DNA of 64,000 nucleotides from Clostridium sp. ZS2-4 (lineage in GTDB: Bacteria; Bacillota; Clostridia; Clostridiales; Clostridiaceae), in NCBI RefSeq assembly GCF_026719745.1, contig NZ_JAPPRQ010000044.1:118888-182887 (forward strand), written 5' to 3'. A program made the position numbers and the translations under genes. How positions within the stretch are numbered: position 1 is the stretch's first letter; every line of letters starts with the position of its first letter. The notes under the pieces were generated by a model that made no database searches, was not told where the DNA came from, and was given only the letters and a program-made list of their open reading frames with translations. Shown piece after piece: positions 19,003-27,618 of this stretch.

Positions 19003-20202
19003 CTACGCCACCGCCTCTACATTTTCTTTTTGTTTATTTTGCTGTTTTTGCTGTTTTTCCTCACTTAATTTGTTCCATAAGATTTTTATAAGCTTTTTAG
19101 TAAAAAATACTATCACTGAAGCTATCCACATCCAAACAACAAATTTAGCCAACCAATTCATATCTGATGCAATATAACTAATATCAATAGCTTTCATAGA
19201 TAAATCTCTTAATGGTTCAGCATAATGAACATATGGGATAAACTGTCCCAGTTGTTGAAATGCCTTAGGCATTGCCATTAGTGGAAATGTATATCCTCCT
19301 AATATGCTGGAAGGCAGCACTAAAAATGCTGCTACCTGAGTAGCTAATAATTTGTTTGGAATTATCAATTTAACTAAAGCTCCAAAAGAAACCATACCTA
19401 TGGAATATAACAGGGTTAATTTTAATCCACCTTCTAATGTACCTCTATACGCCACTCCAAAGTAATGAATTTGAACCCACATGGCAACTGCTATTGATGC
19501 AGCTCCCAAGATACCCCAAAACAAATTTTTAAGTAAAAGGAATCCAAAATATTTTTCCTTGTCACGAACACGATCTGCTCCTATCATAACCAAACCTACC
19601 TGAATAATTCCTATTAGCATCCCTGGTATAAGGAAGTTCACATAATTCCTGGTAGGGTTATTTAAAAGACGGTAGGAAAAATACATAGGAGCTGCAGTCT
19701 TTATTGATTGATTTGGAAGTATATTCAATTTTCCTTCCATTACCTTTTTCATATATCCCATCTTAACAGTTAGCAATATCTCTGTCATCCTGGCTTTTGC
19801 CGCACTAGTGATTGACATTTGTGAGCCATCGTAAAACACTAGAGTTTTAGGTCCTGTGCCTTCCTTTAAATCTTGTGAAAAAGAAGGTGGAATTACTACT
19901 CCTACCATAGCCTTATTCTGTTCTATCATGCTTTGAATATCACTGTCCTGCTGTGAATATTTTACTATATTGAAAGTTTCATTATTTCGTATTTCCTCAG
20001 TAAGCATACGACTGAAGGAAGATCCATCCTTATCCACAATAACAGTGGGTATATTCTGTATTTGTTTAGCCTGCATATTATAGCCAAATAAAAAACTAGA
20101 AGAAATAGGAATAATAAATAACATTACGAATAACATTAAAGTTTTCTTTATGAATGCTATCCAATTTATTGTGGTTATCCACTTTTTTATTTTCTCTTTC
20201 AT
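19003..20202 (-). CDS. ABC-2 type membrane permease subunit (first)
   Basis: This 399-aa protein is homologous to its downstream neighbour. It has the same single N-terminal membrane helix, an external loop with I-P-T-V-I-V-D-K-D-G-S-S-F-S-R and V-G-V-V-I-P-P-S-F, and C-terminal membrane segments. It lies 2 nt after the adaptor gene. The Gln/Lys-rich C-terminal tail is cytoplasmic. Pairs of such permeases with a HlyD-like protein resemble the YhiI-YhhJ/YbhG-YbhFSR type exporters; those normally include an ATPase, which is not seen here. Confidence 0.87.
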   Translation of the reverse strand: MKEKIKKWITTINWIAFIKKTLMLFVMLFIIPISSSFLFGYNMQAKQIQNIPTVIVDKDGSSFSRMLTEEIRNNETFNIVKYSQQDSDIQSMIEQNKAMVGVVIPPSFSQDLKEGTGPKTLVFYDGSQMSITSAAKARMTEILLTVKMGYMKKVMEGKLNILPNQSIKTAAPMYFSYRLLNNPTRNYVNFLIPGMLIGIIQVGLVMIGADRVRDKEKYFGFLLLKNLFWGILGAASIAVAMWVQIHYFGVAYRGTLEGGLKLTLLYSIGMVSFGALVKLIIPNKLLATQVAAFLVLPSSILGGYTFPLMAMPKAFQQLGQFIPYVHYAEPLRDLSMKAIDISYIASDMNWLAKFVVWMWIASVIVFFTKKLIKILWNKLSEEKQQKQQNKQKENVEAVA

Positions 20203-20204
20203 AA

Positions 20205-21362
20205 CTATTTCCCAGCTTTCTTTGGCTCTTTTTTAGCTTCTGCCTTTACCTCTGGTATTTTACCAAAATCAATAAAAGCTGTCATTCCTGGATGTAATTC
20301 TTTATCCATTTTAGTAAACTGTATTTTCACTCCATAAGACAGAATATCATACTCTCCATTATCATTAGTTGCTCTTTTAGTAGCAAAATCGGGTTTAGCA
20401 TTAATTTTAGCAATCTTTCCTTCAAACTCTTGTTCTTTATACGCTGGCAATTTAACAGTTACTTTTTTACCGACAGAAACCATAGCAAGATCCTTCTCTT
20501 GTACTTTTACTTCAACCCATTGGTCACTTATTTTAGATATTGTAATTAAAGGCATTCCTGTAGAAACAAGTTCTCCTACTTTTGGATTAACTGTAGTAAT
20601 AACTCCATCTGATGGTGCTGTAATTACTGTATCTTTTATATATGTTGATGCTTCTCTTGAAGCTGCTTGTGCTTGTGCTACCTGTCCTTGTGCCGCTTGA
20701 ATCATAGAATCAGCTTTAGCAACCAAAGCTTTTGCCGCAAGCTTGTCTTCTTCTCTGGCACCTTTTACTGCTTGATCATAGGTTTGTTTTGCTACTTCCA
20801 ATTTCATTGCAACTTCCTTTAATTTTGTTGAAGCTTCATCATTTTGCTGTTTTGTAGCAATACCTTGTTCATACAGAGCATGTACTCTATCGTAAGACTC
20901 CTGTGCAAAATCATGTGCTTCCTTTGCAAAATCACATGCAGCCTTTGCTTTTGCTATATCTTCCGCTTGAGCACCATTTTCTGCTTTTTGAGATTGTGCA
21001 ACAGCTGCCGCTTTTGCAGCCTGTGCTGCCTTTAATTGTCCAGTAGCCGCAGCAATAGCCGCCTCTGCTTGAGCCTTTTTAGCCAAAAGTGCATCACTTG
21101 ATATACAAATTAACACATCACCTTTTTTTACTCTATCTCCTTCTGATACTTTTATTTCTGTTATATTTCCTGGTATCTTCGTATTAATACTAATTTCTTC
21201 TGTCTCTACCTGACCTTGTACAATGAGATTTGGTTCTTGAGCTTTAACTAATTCTTCTCCTGTTACATTCAGTGATGATACCATCGATGATACAGAACTG
21301 CATCCTGTAAAAGTACTGGAAATAATAGCTGCTGAAATAATAGCTTTAGTAAATTTTTTCAT
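20205..21362 (-). CDS. HlyD-family adaptor lipoprotein of the ABC-2 exporter
   Basis: This 385-aa protein has a lipoprotein signal with lipobox TFTGC (Cys21). A biotinyl-lipoyl-like strand pair (TKIPGNITEIKVSEGDRVKKG) is followed by a long alanine-rich coiled-coil hairpin (~residues 80-240). The second half of the lipoyl domain (TAPSDGVITTVNPKVGELV) and a beta-barrel come last. This is the membrane-fusion (HlyD/EmrA) architecture. In a Gram-positive cell it would be membrane-tethered outside and act with the two permeases encoded downstream. GGGGGAG precedes the ATG. Confidence 0.92.
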   Translation of the reverse strand: MKKFTKAIISAAIISSTFTGCSSVSSMVSSLNVTGEELVKAQEPNLIVQGQVETEEISINTKIPGNITEIKVSEGDRVKKGDVLICISSDALLAKKAQAEAAIAAATGQLKAAQAAKAAAVAQSQKAENGAQAEDIAKAKAACDFAKEAHDFAQESYDRVHALYEQGIATKQQNDEASTKLKEVAMKLEVAKQTYDQAVKGAREEDKLAAKALVAKADSMIQAAQGQVAQAQAASREASTYIKDTVITAPSDGVITTVNPKVGELVSTGMPLITISKISDQWVEVKVQEKDLAMVSVGKKVTVKLPAYKEQEFEGKIAKINAKPDFATKRATNDNGEYDILSYGVKIQFTKMDKELHPGMTAFIDFGKIPEVKAEAKKEPKKAGK

Positions 21363-21411
21363 TTGTAAACTCCCCCTGATTGCTTATATTACATAAATTA
21401 CTCATAGATTT

Positions 21412-21897
21412 TTATTTAAAATGAGTTTCAATTAAACCTTTTTGAATTTTTTCTAAAAGTTCATTGGCAATTTCTTTTTGTTTATCTGATAAAAAATTCA
21501 TTATTTTTTCAGAGAACTCCTTATATTCAGGCATCACCTTATTAAGTATTTTCTTTCCTTCCTCTGTAATTACCGTATTTATACTTCTGCGATCTTTAGG
21601 ATTGCTGACTCTATGCATAAAACCATATGATTCCATTCTGTCAACCAGTGTAGTTATATTGGCTTTTGTAACACACATTTTGCTTCCAAGCTCAGAAAGA
21701 GCAAGCCCCTCATCACCAGCCAGATAAACTAAATATAAAGATTGAAACTGTGGTTTGGATAACCCTATTTCTTTATAATATTTATCAAATATCTTATCTA
21801 TTAACAATGTTGTCTTGATAAAATTCCCCATTAATTTCGTTGAAACATCTTCAATCCAATCATATGTATTTAATAAATCATCCATTCTTTTAGACAT
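21412..21897 (-). CDS. MarR family transcriptional regulator
   Basis: This 161-aa winged-helix protein has the MarR layout: recognition helix region LSELGSKMCVTKANITTLVDRMESYGFMHRV and wing DRRSINTVITEEGKK. It is the first gene of the MarR-adaptor-permease-permease operon, 49 nt before the adaptor gene. It therefore most likely represses its own operon and responds to the exported compound. GGGGGTG precedes the ATG at 21897. A palindrome just upstream is a candidate operator. Confidence 0.92.
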   Translation of the reverse strand: MSKRMDDLLNTYDWIEDVSTKLMGNFIKTTLLIDKIFDKYYKEIGLSKPQFQSLYLVYLAGDEGLALSELGSKMCVTKANITTLVDRMESYGFMHRVSNPKDRRSINTVITEEGKKILNKVMPEYKEFSEKIMNFLSDKQKEIANELLEKIQKGLIETHFK

Positions 21898-21915
21898 TTT
21901 AGCACCCCCATAATA

Positions 21916-21953
21916 AATATATTTATAGTTTATATATTAATAGTAAATATATT
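21916..21953. promoter_or_regulatory. Candidate MarR operator
   Basis: A perfect 10-bp inverted repeat, AATATATTTA (21916-21925) and TAAATATATT (21944-21953), lies 18 nt upstream of the marR start. Position fits autoregulation. The sequence is pure A/T, so chance is a real alternative. Confidence 0.45.
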
Positions 21954-22112
21954 AATTAAATTTGTCAACTGGAAAATGTAGATAAAAAGCTGCCTTGTTA
22001 ATAATGTAAATTTTTTTTACAAAAATATTTACAAATAATATTTTCCGTTAAACTTTTTAATCTGATATATGTTTTGTCCATTATAAATGGTATTTAGTCG
22101 GCTTTTTTCAAA

Positions 22113-22168
22113 AATGTTCTAATTTTGAACATTAATGTGTTGACATTATTAAACATTAATGCTATCAT
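22113..22168 (+). promoter_or_regulatory. Promoter and operator of the XRE-recombinase operon
   Basis: TTGACA (22140-22145), a 17-nt spacer and TATCAT (22163-22168) form a good sigma-A promoter. Just upstream is a perfect inverted repeat AATGTTC-N7-GAACATT (22113-22133). The decamer AACATTAATG also occurs twice, 24 bp apart (22128 and 22152), the second inside the spacer. These are plausible binding sites for the XRE protein encoded next. Confidence 0.65.
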
Positions 22169-22240
22169 CCTTACATATAAGACATAACAATCCATGGTAT
22201 TATTTATATCTTAATATAGATTATAGAAAGGCATGAAAAA

Positions 22241-22756
22241 ATGGACATTGGGAAAAACATTCAGAATTTACGAAAAAAAACTAATATTACACAACAAGAT
22301 TTGGCAGATATGTTAGGTATAAGTCGTTCAGCTATTTGCCGCATTGAAAGCAAACCATCAATAGATACTAATTTGCTTGAAAAAATTTCAACTGCCTTCA
22401 ATGTACCTGTAATATCTCTGCTGTATGATGAAAAGGATGATATTTCCAATTACATAGCAGCTGATATGATTAATTCGGTTAAATCTATAAGAACACTGAA
22501 TTCCAGTGGCAATAGCTTATATAAAAAATTACCCGACAAAACAAAAAATTTCACAAGAGCTTTAGGAATTCAAATATATAAGGAAATTATTGAATGTGAA
22601 TGTATTTCTGTAAAAAAATTCGCAAGAAGTTTAAAAACAAATATGAACTTTTTATTTGATAAGGATAATAAAAACTTGCAGAAAACCTGCACACAGTTTA
22701 TAGATACTTTTACCGCAAACTGGCTTGAAAACACTTATAAAGGAAAGGAGCTATAG
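22241..22756 (+). CDS. XRE family transcriptional regulator
   Basis: This 171-aa protein has an N-terminal helix-turn-helix at ~6-60 (NLRKKTNITQQDLADMLGIS, then SAICRIESKP), the Cro/CI-type fold. A ~100-residue helical C-terminal part has no match I recognise. First gene of an operon with a tyrosine recombinase (2 nt gap) and a tandem-HTH protein. It probably regulates this operon through the inverted repeat near its promoter. AAAGG lies before the ATG. Confidence 0.9.
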   Translation: MDIGKNIQNLRKKTNITQQDLADMLGISRSAICRIESKPSIDTNLLEKISTAFNVPVISLLYDEKDDISNYIAADMINSVKSIRTLNSSGNSLYKKLPDKTKNFTRALGIQIYKEIIECECISVKKFARSLKTNMNFLFDKDNKNLQKTCTQFIDTFTANWLENTYKGKEL

Positions 22757-22758
22757 AC

Positions 22759-23619
22759 TTGTTACTAAGAGAGGCAATTAAAAGATTTAAACATTATTTG
22801 GTAATGACAGACAAAAGTAGCGAAACTGTTCGTTCTTATGCAACTGATCTTGCTAACTTTGAAAAATTTCTTGAACATAAATATAACTGTCCACTATATA
22901 TAAATGAAATACAAATAACAGATATAGAAGATTATCTCTATTATCTGAAAAAGAAAAATTTACAGACCGCCAGCAGAAGCAGAAATTTACATACACTGCG
23001 TTCTTTTTGGAATTATTCATGTAAAAATAAATTGTGTACCTTCAATCTTGCCATGGCTGTTGAGCCAATTAAGATTCAAAAAAAAGAGCGTACATATCTT
23101 TCAACAGAAGAGGCTTTTACTCTCATAGAAGCTATAGACCATCCCTTGATTAAGTTGGTTATAAAAACCCTATACTATACTGGTCTTAGAATAAATGAGT
23201 GTCTCAGTCTCAATCTAGACGATGTTGATCTTCAAAACAAAATTATTCATGTCATAGGTGGAAAAGGTAATAAAAATAGGGATATTCCCATAAATGAGAA
23301 TCTCATTCCCCTGTTTGAAAATTACTTAGCCAATGAAAGGCCTGATGTAAATAGCCCATACTTCTTTGCAACAAAGAAAACTGGTAGTTTAAGTGCCAAT
23401 TATGTAAATCAAACTTTGAGAGAAACAGTTGAAATGCTTGGCTGGAAAAAGCATATCAGTGCTCATATACTTCGCCACAGTTTTGCATCTAATCTAATAA
23501 AAAACGGAGTAAGTCTGGTTTATGTGCAAAAATTATTAGGACACTCAAATTTAAAAGTAACTTCAATATATACTCATGCAAATATGGAAGAATTAAATAA
23601 ATCAATTAACGTATTATAA
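22759..23619 (+). CDS. Tyrosine recombinase (XerC/D-like integrase)
   Basis: This 286-aa protein starts at TTG 22759 with AAGGAG 8 nt upstream inside the end of the previous gene. An N-terminal SAM-like core-binding domain spans ~1-95. The catalytic domain has the complete set: Arg144 (TGLR), Lys169 (GGKGNK), His236 and Arg239 (HILRHS), His262 (LLGHS) and nucleophile Tyr271 (SIYTH). It should therefore be active in site-specific strand exchange. It is not flanked by phage genes or att-like repeats I can see. It lies 4 kb from the silent S-layer cassette, which makes a role in local DNA rearrangement worth testing. Nothing in the sequence proves this. Confidence 0.93.
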   Translation: MLLREAIKRFKHYLVMTDKSSETVRSYATDLANFEKFLEHKYNCPLYINEIQITDIEDYLYYLKKKNLQTASRSRNLHTLRSFWNYSCKNKLCTFNLAMAVEPIKIQKKERTYLSTEEAFTLIEAIDHPLIKLVIKTLYYTGLRINECLSLNLDDVDLQNKIIHVIGGKGNKNRDIPINENLIPLFENYLANERPDVNSPYFFATKKTGSLSANYVNQTLRETVEMLGWKKHISAHILRHSFASNLIKNGVSLVYVQKLLGHSNLKVTSIYTHANMEELNKSINVL

Positions 23620-23655
23620 TATAAAATATCAAATTACTAGAAAGAAGTGAACTAT

Positions 23656-24513
23656 ATGTATACCAGAACCATGAATGGTGCTTTTTCTCCATATGAAGAA
23701 ATCACAAGAAGTGAAATCGCAGCAAATATTAAAGCAGAATATGATGACAAATATATTATAAAAAGTTTATTTTCAGGAAAAACTCGTGATGATCTAGCTA
23801 AAGAGTTTAATCACAAAAACTACCGAACACTGGATATGTTTATGAGGAGACGCGGATACTTTTGGGATTCCAATAAACAAAATTATCTATTGAAACCTGC
23901 TGAAGCTCCTAAAATCGAAATGACTTCCAGTACTTTTAAAGTTGAAAAAATAATTTCCTTGTTCGCTGCAGGACTTGAACCAATAGAAATTGCCAAAAAG
24001 GTAGGAATGAAGGATCATAGAACTATCGCTATGTATATGAAGGATAAAGGTTATGTATGGTCCAGTGAAAAACAAAATTATGTTCTTTTAAAAGGTCAAC
24101 AGCCTGAAATAGATTTTATGGAAGATGACTATGAAGATGAAATAGCTGTAAACTCTACTTCTAATGATTTTTCTCTTTCTCATTCTGATGATTTTTTAAG
24201 TGATTTCCATGAAAATCCTGCTAAAATGGATAGATTTCAAAAGCTAATTCCTATGCTTGAAATGATTGATCGCAATAAAGATAAACTTGCTGAAATTCTT
24301 TCCATAAACAGCGGAGGTACTATTCCACGCTATGTCGTTGGAGGAATAACTATTACAAAATCCCTTTGCATGTCTCATAACCTTGCAGAGCTTATAAAAG
24401 AATTCAGCAAAGAAAAGAATGTTAGCCAAAGAGAAATCTTTGAAGTTGCAATTATTGAATTTTTGAAAAAATACGGATACGAAATTGAAGTAAATTCATT
24501 GTTTACATCTTAA
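23656..24513 (+). CDS. Protein with two tandem HTH-like repeats, probable DNA-binding
   Basis: The product is 285 aa from the ATG at 23656, which has a spaced purine-rich site; a GTG at 23647 would add three residues. It contains two copies of a ~45-aa unit, at about 32-78 and 95-140. Each has a helix (II-x-LF-x-G), a DD-LAKEF / IEIAKKV helix, a YRTLDMFMRRRGYFW / HRTIAMYMKDKGYVW recognition helix and a closing N-K-Q-N-Y. An acidic linker follows, then a helical C-terminus (KEKNVSQREIFEVAIIEFLKKYGY) that resembles a ribbon-helix-helix tail. Third gene of the XRE-recombinase operon, 36 bp after the recombinase gene. No known family is recognised. It could be an accessory or directionality factor for the recombinase. 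Confidence 0.75.
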   Translation: MYTRTMNGAFSPYEEITRSEIAANIKAEYDDKYIIKSLFSGKTRDDLAKEFNHKNYRTLDMFMRRRGYFWDSNKQNYLLKPAEAPKIEMTSSTFKVEKIISLFAAGLEPIEIAKKVGMKDHRTIAMYMKDKGYVWSSEKQNYVLLKGQQPEIDFMEDDYEDEIAVNSTSNDFSLSHSDDFLSDFHENPAKMDRFQKLIPMLEMIDRNKDKLAEILSINSGGTIPRYVVGGITITKSLCMSHNLAELIKEFSKEKNVSQREIFEVAIIEFLKKYGYEIEVNSLFTS

Positions 24514-24530
24514 CTTTAACTCAAACTAGC

Positions 24531-24563
24531 AAAGGTGGTTTTTACAAAAACAAAACCACCTTT
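24531..24563. terminator. Bidirectional terminator
   Basis: AAAGGTGGTTTT and AAAACCACCTTT form a perfect 12-bp stem with a 9-nt loop, followed by T-runs on both strands. It separates the convergent recombinase operon and AAA-ATPase gene. Confidence 0.92.
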
Positions 24564-24575
24564 TTTTAATACTGT

Positions 24576-26279
24576 TTAATTATTATATACATATACGTTC
24601 TTTTTTCCCACCACTACAATAAGTACCTTTCTTATTTCTTCTTCTTTAAACCCTTCCTTAATCTTCTTACTTTTTGCATATCTCTTAAGTTGCTCAAGAC
24701 CTTGTAGCATTATCTCCTCTAGCTTATCTTTTTCTGATTCCTTTAAATATTTTAATTCAATTATCCATTGAAATTTTGTAAATGATTCAAATTGGATTTT
24801 CTTTTTTAGCATTATGTCTATATATCCATTGCTATTTTCGTCTTCACTAATAGTCATATATGTTCCATCTACACCAAACAAAGTCATAAGTATCATTTTA
24901 ATTCCTTTTTCATCCATACCTATAAGATCTCGATTAGAAAGTTCAGAAAGGATTTCTTTAAAAAATTCAATAAAATTACCTATCTCACCATTCAGTCTCA
25001 TTTTTCTTATGCACTCTTTTAATCTGTCATTATTAATTTTTAATTCTTTTTGCAATCTTTCAAAAATCTGTTCCCAATAAATTGTTCTTATAGCATAGTT
25101 AGGTATTGTGAGCACAACCTGATCTTCGAAAGGTTCTTTTATTGTAACCATTCCAAGATAATAAAGTAACGATATAAAATTTTCACTTTTTGAATACATA
25201 GTAGCAAGGTTAAACCTATCTACAAGCTTTGTTCTTATTTCTTCAGTTGAAATTATTTCTTGAACTGTACTTTCATCTCTAAAATTATCTGCTAGCTGAT
25301 TAATTCTTCCATAATCTGTTTTAACATTATTATCTATCATATGCATTGGGTATTCATAATCATTAGTTAAATATTTCAAGAAATAGAGAGTCATATCTGA
25401 ATTATAAATTCTATTTTTTCCTTTAATACTAAATAAATATCCATTGTAATATTTTTTCATATCACTTATAACTATTTCTTCATCTGTAAATTCGCCAATT
25501 TTTAAAGATTGAATAATTTCTCTTAATTCATTTTCTGTAAATCCCATAATATCATTTACATCTGGTCGTAAACTTAAATTCTCTGTAATATTAAATCCAC
25601 TTGTCAAATCATCCAACATTATAGGACTTACCCCTGTCATAAATAACCTTGTGAAATTATCCATGGTAGCGTCTTTAATTGCTTTATAGAATGCTTTAAC
25701 CAACCCTTCACCATGCATAAGACTTTCATATGTATTTTTTCTTCCTCCAGTAATTAATTCATTAGCAAAGTTGTCATACTCATCTATAAGAACAAAAACT
25801 GGCATATTAATATTAGAAGTTATTCTTCTTATATATTCAATCACCATTTCCGCACTATTTACATTATCCGGAATTTCATTTTCTCCTAATAAGTTTTTGT
25901 ATTTTAAAATAAAACCTTGAGCTGATGAAAAAACTTTAAAATTAAAACTTTCTTTTAATTTTTCTTCACCAGAACTAGTATTAATTCCAGCAAAACTAAT
26001 TTTAAATACAAGATATTGATTTCTTTCTTCCGTAGGATTTTTTCCAATATACAAATCATCAAACAAATCATTAAACTTATCTTTTTTATTTATATCATAA
26101 TAAGATTCAAGCATAGAAAGAAATAAACTTTTTCCAAATCTTCGAGGTCTAATAAAAAACTGATATGGTGCATAATCCTCTAAAACTTTAATATATTTTG
26201 TTTTATCTACATACAAATAATTCTTTTTCCTTAAAACTTCAAAATTTGAGATTCCGTAAGGTATTTTCTTTTTAATCAT
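24576..26279 (-). CDS. AAA-ATPase-like / PD-(D/E)XK nuclease-like protein
   Basis: This 567-aa protein has the common two-domain layout of an N-terminal AAA-ATPase-like domain with a C-terminal PD-(D/E)XK-like domain (PF09820 plus PF08011 type). The start shows the family signature PYGISNFEVLRKKNYLYVDKT. A Walker A-like RPRRFGKSLFLSML follows at ~45-58, then a Walker B-like VFVLIDEYDN at ~175. The C-terminal part has GYIDIMLKKK and FQWIIELKYLK, matching the D...E-x-K nuclease core. ATG 26279 lies 7 nt from GGGAGG, better than the GTG at 26285. These proteins are abundant in clostridia and often horizontally spread. Their function is not established. Confidence 0.88.
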   Translation of the reverse strand: MIKKKIPYGISNFEVLRKKNYLYVDKTKYIKVLEDYAPYQFFIRPRRFGKSLFLSMLESYYDINKKDKFNDLFDDLYIGKNPTEERNQYLVFKISFAGINTSSGEEKLKESFNFKVFSSAQGFILKYKNLLGENEIPDNVNSAEMVIEYIRRITSNINMPVFVLIDEYDNFANELITGGRKNTYESLMHGEGLVKAFYKAIKDATMDNFTRLFMTGVSPIMLDDLTSGFNITENLSLRPDVNDIMGFTENELREIIQSLKIGEFTDEEIVISDMKKYYNGYLFSIKGKNRIYNSDMTLYFLKYLTNDYEYPMHMIDNNVKTDYGRINQLADNFRDESTVQEIISTEEIRTKLVDRFNLATMYSKSENFISLLYYLGMVTIKEPFEDQVVLTIPNYAIRTIYWEQIFERLQKELKINNDRLKECIRKMRLNGEIGNFIEFFKEILSELSNRDLIGMDEKGIKMILMTLFGVDGTYMTISEDENSNGYIDIMLKKKIQFESFTKFQWIIELKYLKESEKDKLEEIMLQGLEQLKRYAKSKKIKEGFKEEEIRKVLIVVVGKKNVYVYNN

Positions 26280-26366
26280 ATACACACCTCCCTCTACTCA
26301 TTATTTATATTATACCATTTTTCTTTACAAATAGTCACTTTATACATATTCTACAAAAGTAGTTAA

Positions 26367-26393
26367 GACTAACAGGCACACACCCTATTAGTC
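26367..26393. terminator. Hairpin terminator between the small protein gene and the ATPase gene
   Basis: GACTAACAGG and CCTATTAGTC form a 10-bp stem (one G-T pair) with a 7-nt loop. The T-rich tail is on the plus strand, but the hairpin also follows the 26407 stop on the minus strand. Confidence 0.6.
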
Positions 26394-26406
26394 TTTATTT
26401 TAAAAA

Positions 26407-26706
26407 TTAATATTTAAATTTAACTATAACTTCTTTAATTTCACCTTTGCTGTTCTTTCTTATATTAAAACTTTTTATATCTTTATTATCATTTTCTAAT
26501 TGATAGTTTAATTCATTTATTGTTGCTTTAATCTTCTTTATAATATCGCTGTCTTCTACAATTTTATATCTGTCTTTTCTTGTAACTATTTCCTGCTGAG
26601 TATTATCCAAGATAACATAATAGTTATCCCCTTCTTCAATTACTGCATATTCATTTCCCTTTGTAATTGTTGAACATAAATAATCATCTAAACATTTTAC
26701 TTTCAT
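26407..26706 (-). CDS. Small protein of unknown function with SH3-like N-terminus
   Basis: The product is 99 aa from the ATG at 26706. The ATG at 26715 directly abuts AGGAG and is too close to serve. The first ~50 residues look like short strands (ITKGNEYAVIEEGDNYYVILDN), a pattern seen in small SH3-like domain proteins of phages and clostridia. The rest is charged and helical. No family can be named. It lies 98 bp downstream of the HepT-like gene on the same strand, but nothing shows that they act together. Confidence 0.6.
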   Translation of the reverse strand: MKVKCLDDYLCSTITKGNEYAVIEEGDNYYVILDNTQQEIVTRKDRYKIVEDSDIIKKIKATINELNYQLENDNKDIKSFNIRKNSKGEIKEVIVKFKY

Positions 26707-26804
26707 AAATTCCATCTCCTTATAAAGTGTGGTATGTATTTAAATTACTTTACAATCTTATCCATATTTTATCACTCTGTTGAATATATATCAAACTAAA
26801 TAAT

Positions 26805-27212
26805 CTAAATTCTTAACACTATAATCTCAGTAAACTCTTTTAAATCTGTTAAATGCTTTTCAATTATTTCTTTAATTACCCCTAAGTTTACAGGTTGATA
26901 ATTATGTACTGCAATATTTCTAAAACCAACCATAGCTTTTAGTTTTTTCATAATCTCCTTACCTATGTATCCATTGCTTTCTAAAACCTCAAATGCATCT
27001 CTACTATTTTGAGGAATACCCAGTTTTTTTTCTGAAACAATATGCATAGCAAGATCACTAGCAGCTTCGCATGCTCTTTGAATATTTAATATTATTGAAT
27101 CTTGCTTTGTATAATTTTCAAGGTTTATTGGATTATTATCATACTCTTCATATATTCTGCTTATACATCTTTCTATAATCTGTATTTTATTATAAATTAC
27201 ATCATTTTCCAC
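26805..27212 (-). CDS. HepT-like (DUF86) ribonuclease toxin homologue, orphan
   Basis: This 135-aa all-helical HEPN protein has the R-x4-H-x-Y signature RNIAVHNY near residue 97. That motif defines the active site of HepT toxins in MntA-HepT toxin-antitoxin pairs. HepT is normally encoded beside an MNT-domain nucleotidyltransferase antitoxin that AMPylates it. No such gene lies on either side, so this copy is an orphan. The start is GTG 27212 with GAGGGG 8 nt upstream; an overlapping ATG is out of frame. It borders the AT-rich gap before the silent S-layer cassette. Confidence 0.87.
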   Translation of the reverse strand: MENDVIYNKIQIIERCISRIYEEYDNNPINLENYTKQDSIILNIQRACEAASDLAMHIVSEKKLGIPQNSRDAFEVLESNGYIGKEIMKKLKAMVGFRNIAVHNYQPVNLGVIKEIIEKHLTDLKEFTEIIVLRI

Positions 27213-27618
27213 ATATTGTTCCCCTCTTCATAATATCTCCAATCATACTTATACCCCCTAGGGATTATCCTTAATTTTTAAAGATTAACTAGTAATATTC
27301 TATCAGGTTTATTATATCATATTACTCGATTATCTAAACAGCATGAATATATTTGTAATTCAACTGTAAATTTAAAGCTATTTAAGTGTTTTTATTCCTT
27401 AAATTATATATGTTGGGTTTACTTTATTTTTATAATATTATTTATTGTAAACAATATTTTTATAATATTAAATTATTAATAAATTTTTACCTAATATTAT
27501 AAATTACACTATTTTTTTAATAAATATTTTACACTTGTAGTATTTTACCAGCACTCTATGGACAAGCTATATAGCCATTTCCCCCTTGGAAAATACTTGA
27601 ATATTTTTTGGAAATATA
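27213..27618. other. Gene-free, very AT-rich region before the silent cassette
   Basis: About 400 bp holds no open frame with an RBS and no promoter I can defend. The 15-mer ATTTTTATAATATTA occurs twice near 27430-27480. The only ATG close to the cassette (27558) is in another frame. An in-frame TGA sits at 27598. Confidence 0.6.

Noticed and set aside
27213..27618. Hidden mntA-type antitoxin gene beside HepT
   Set aside because: No frame in this gap encodes a G-S-x10-D-x-D nucleotidyltransferase motif or has an RBS.
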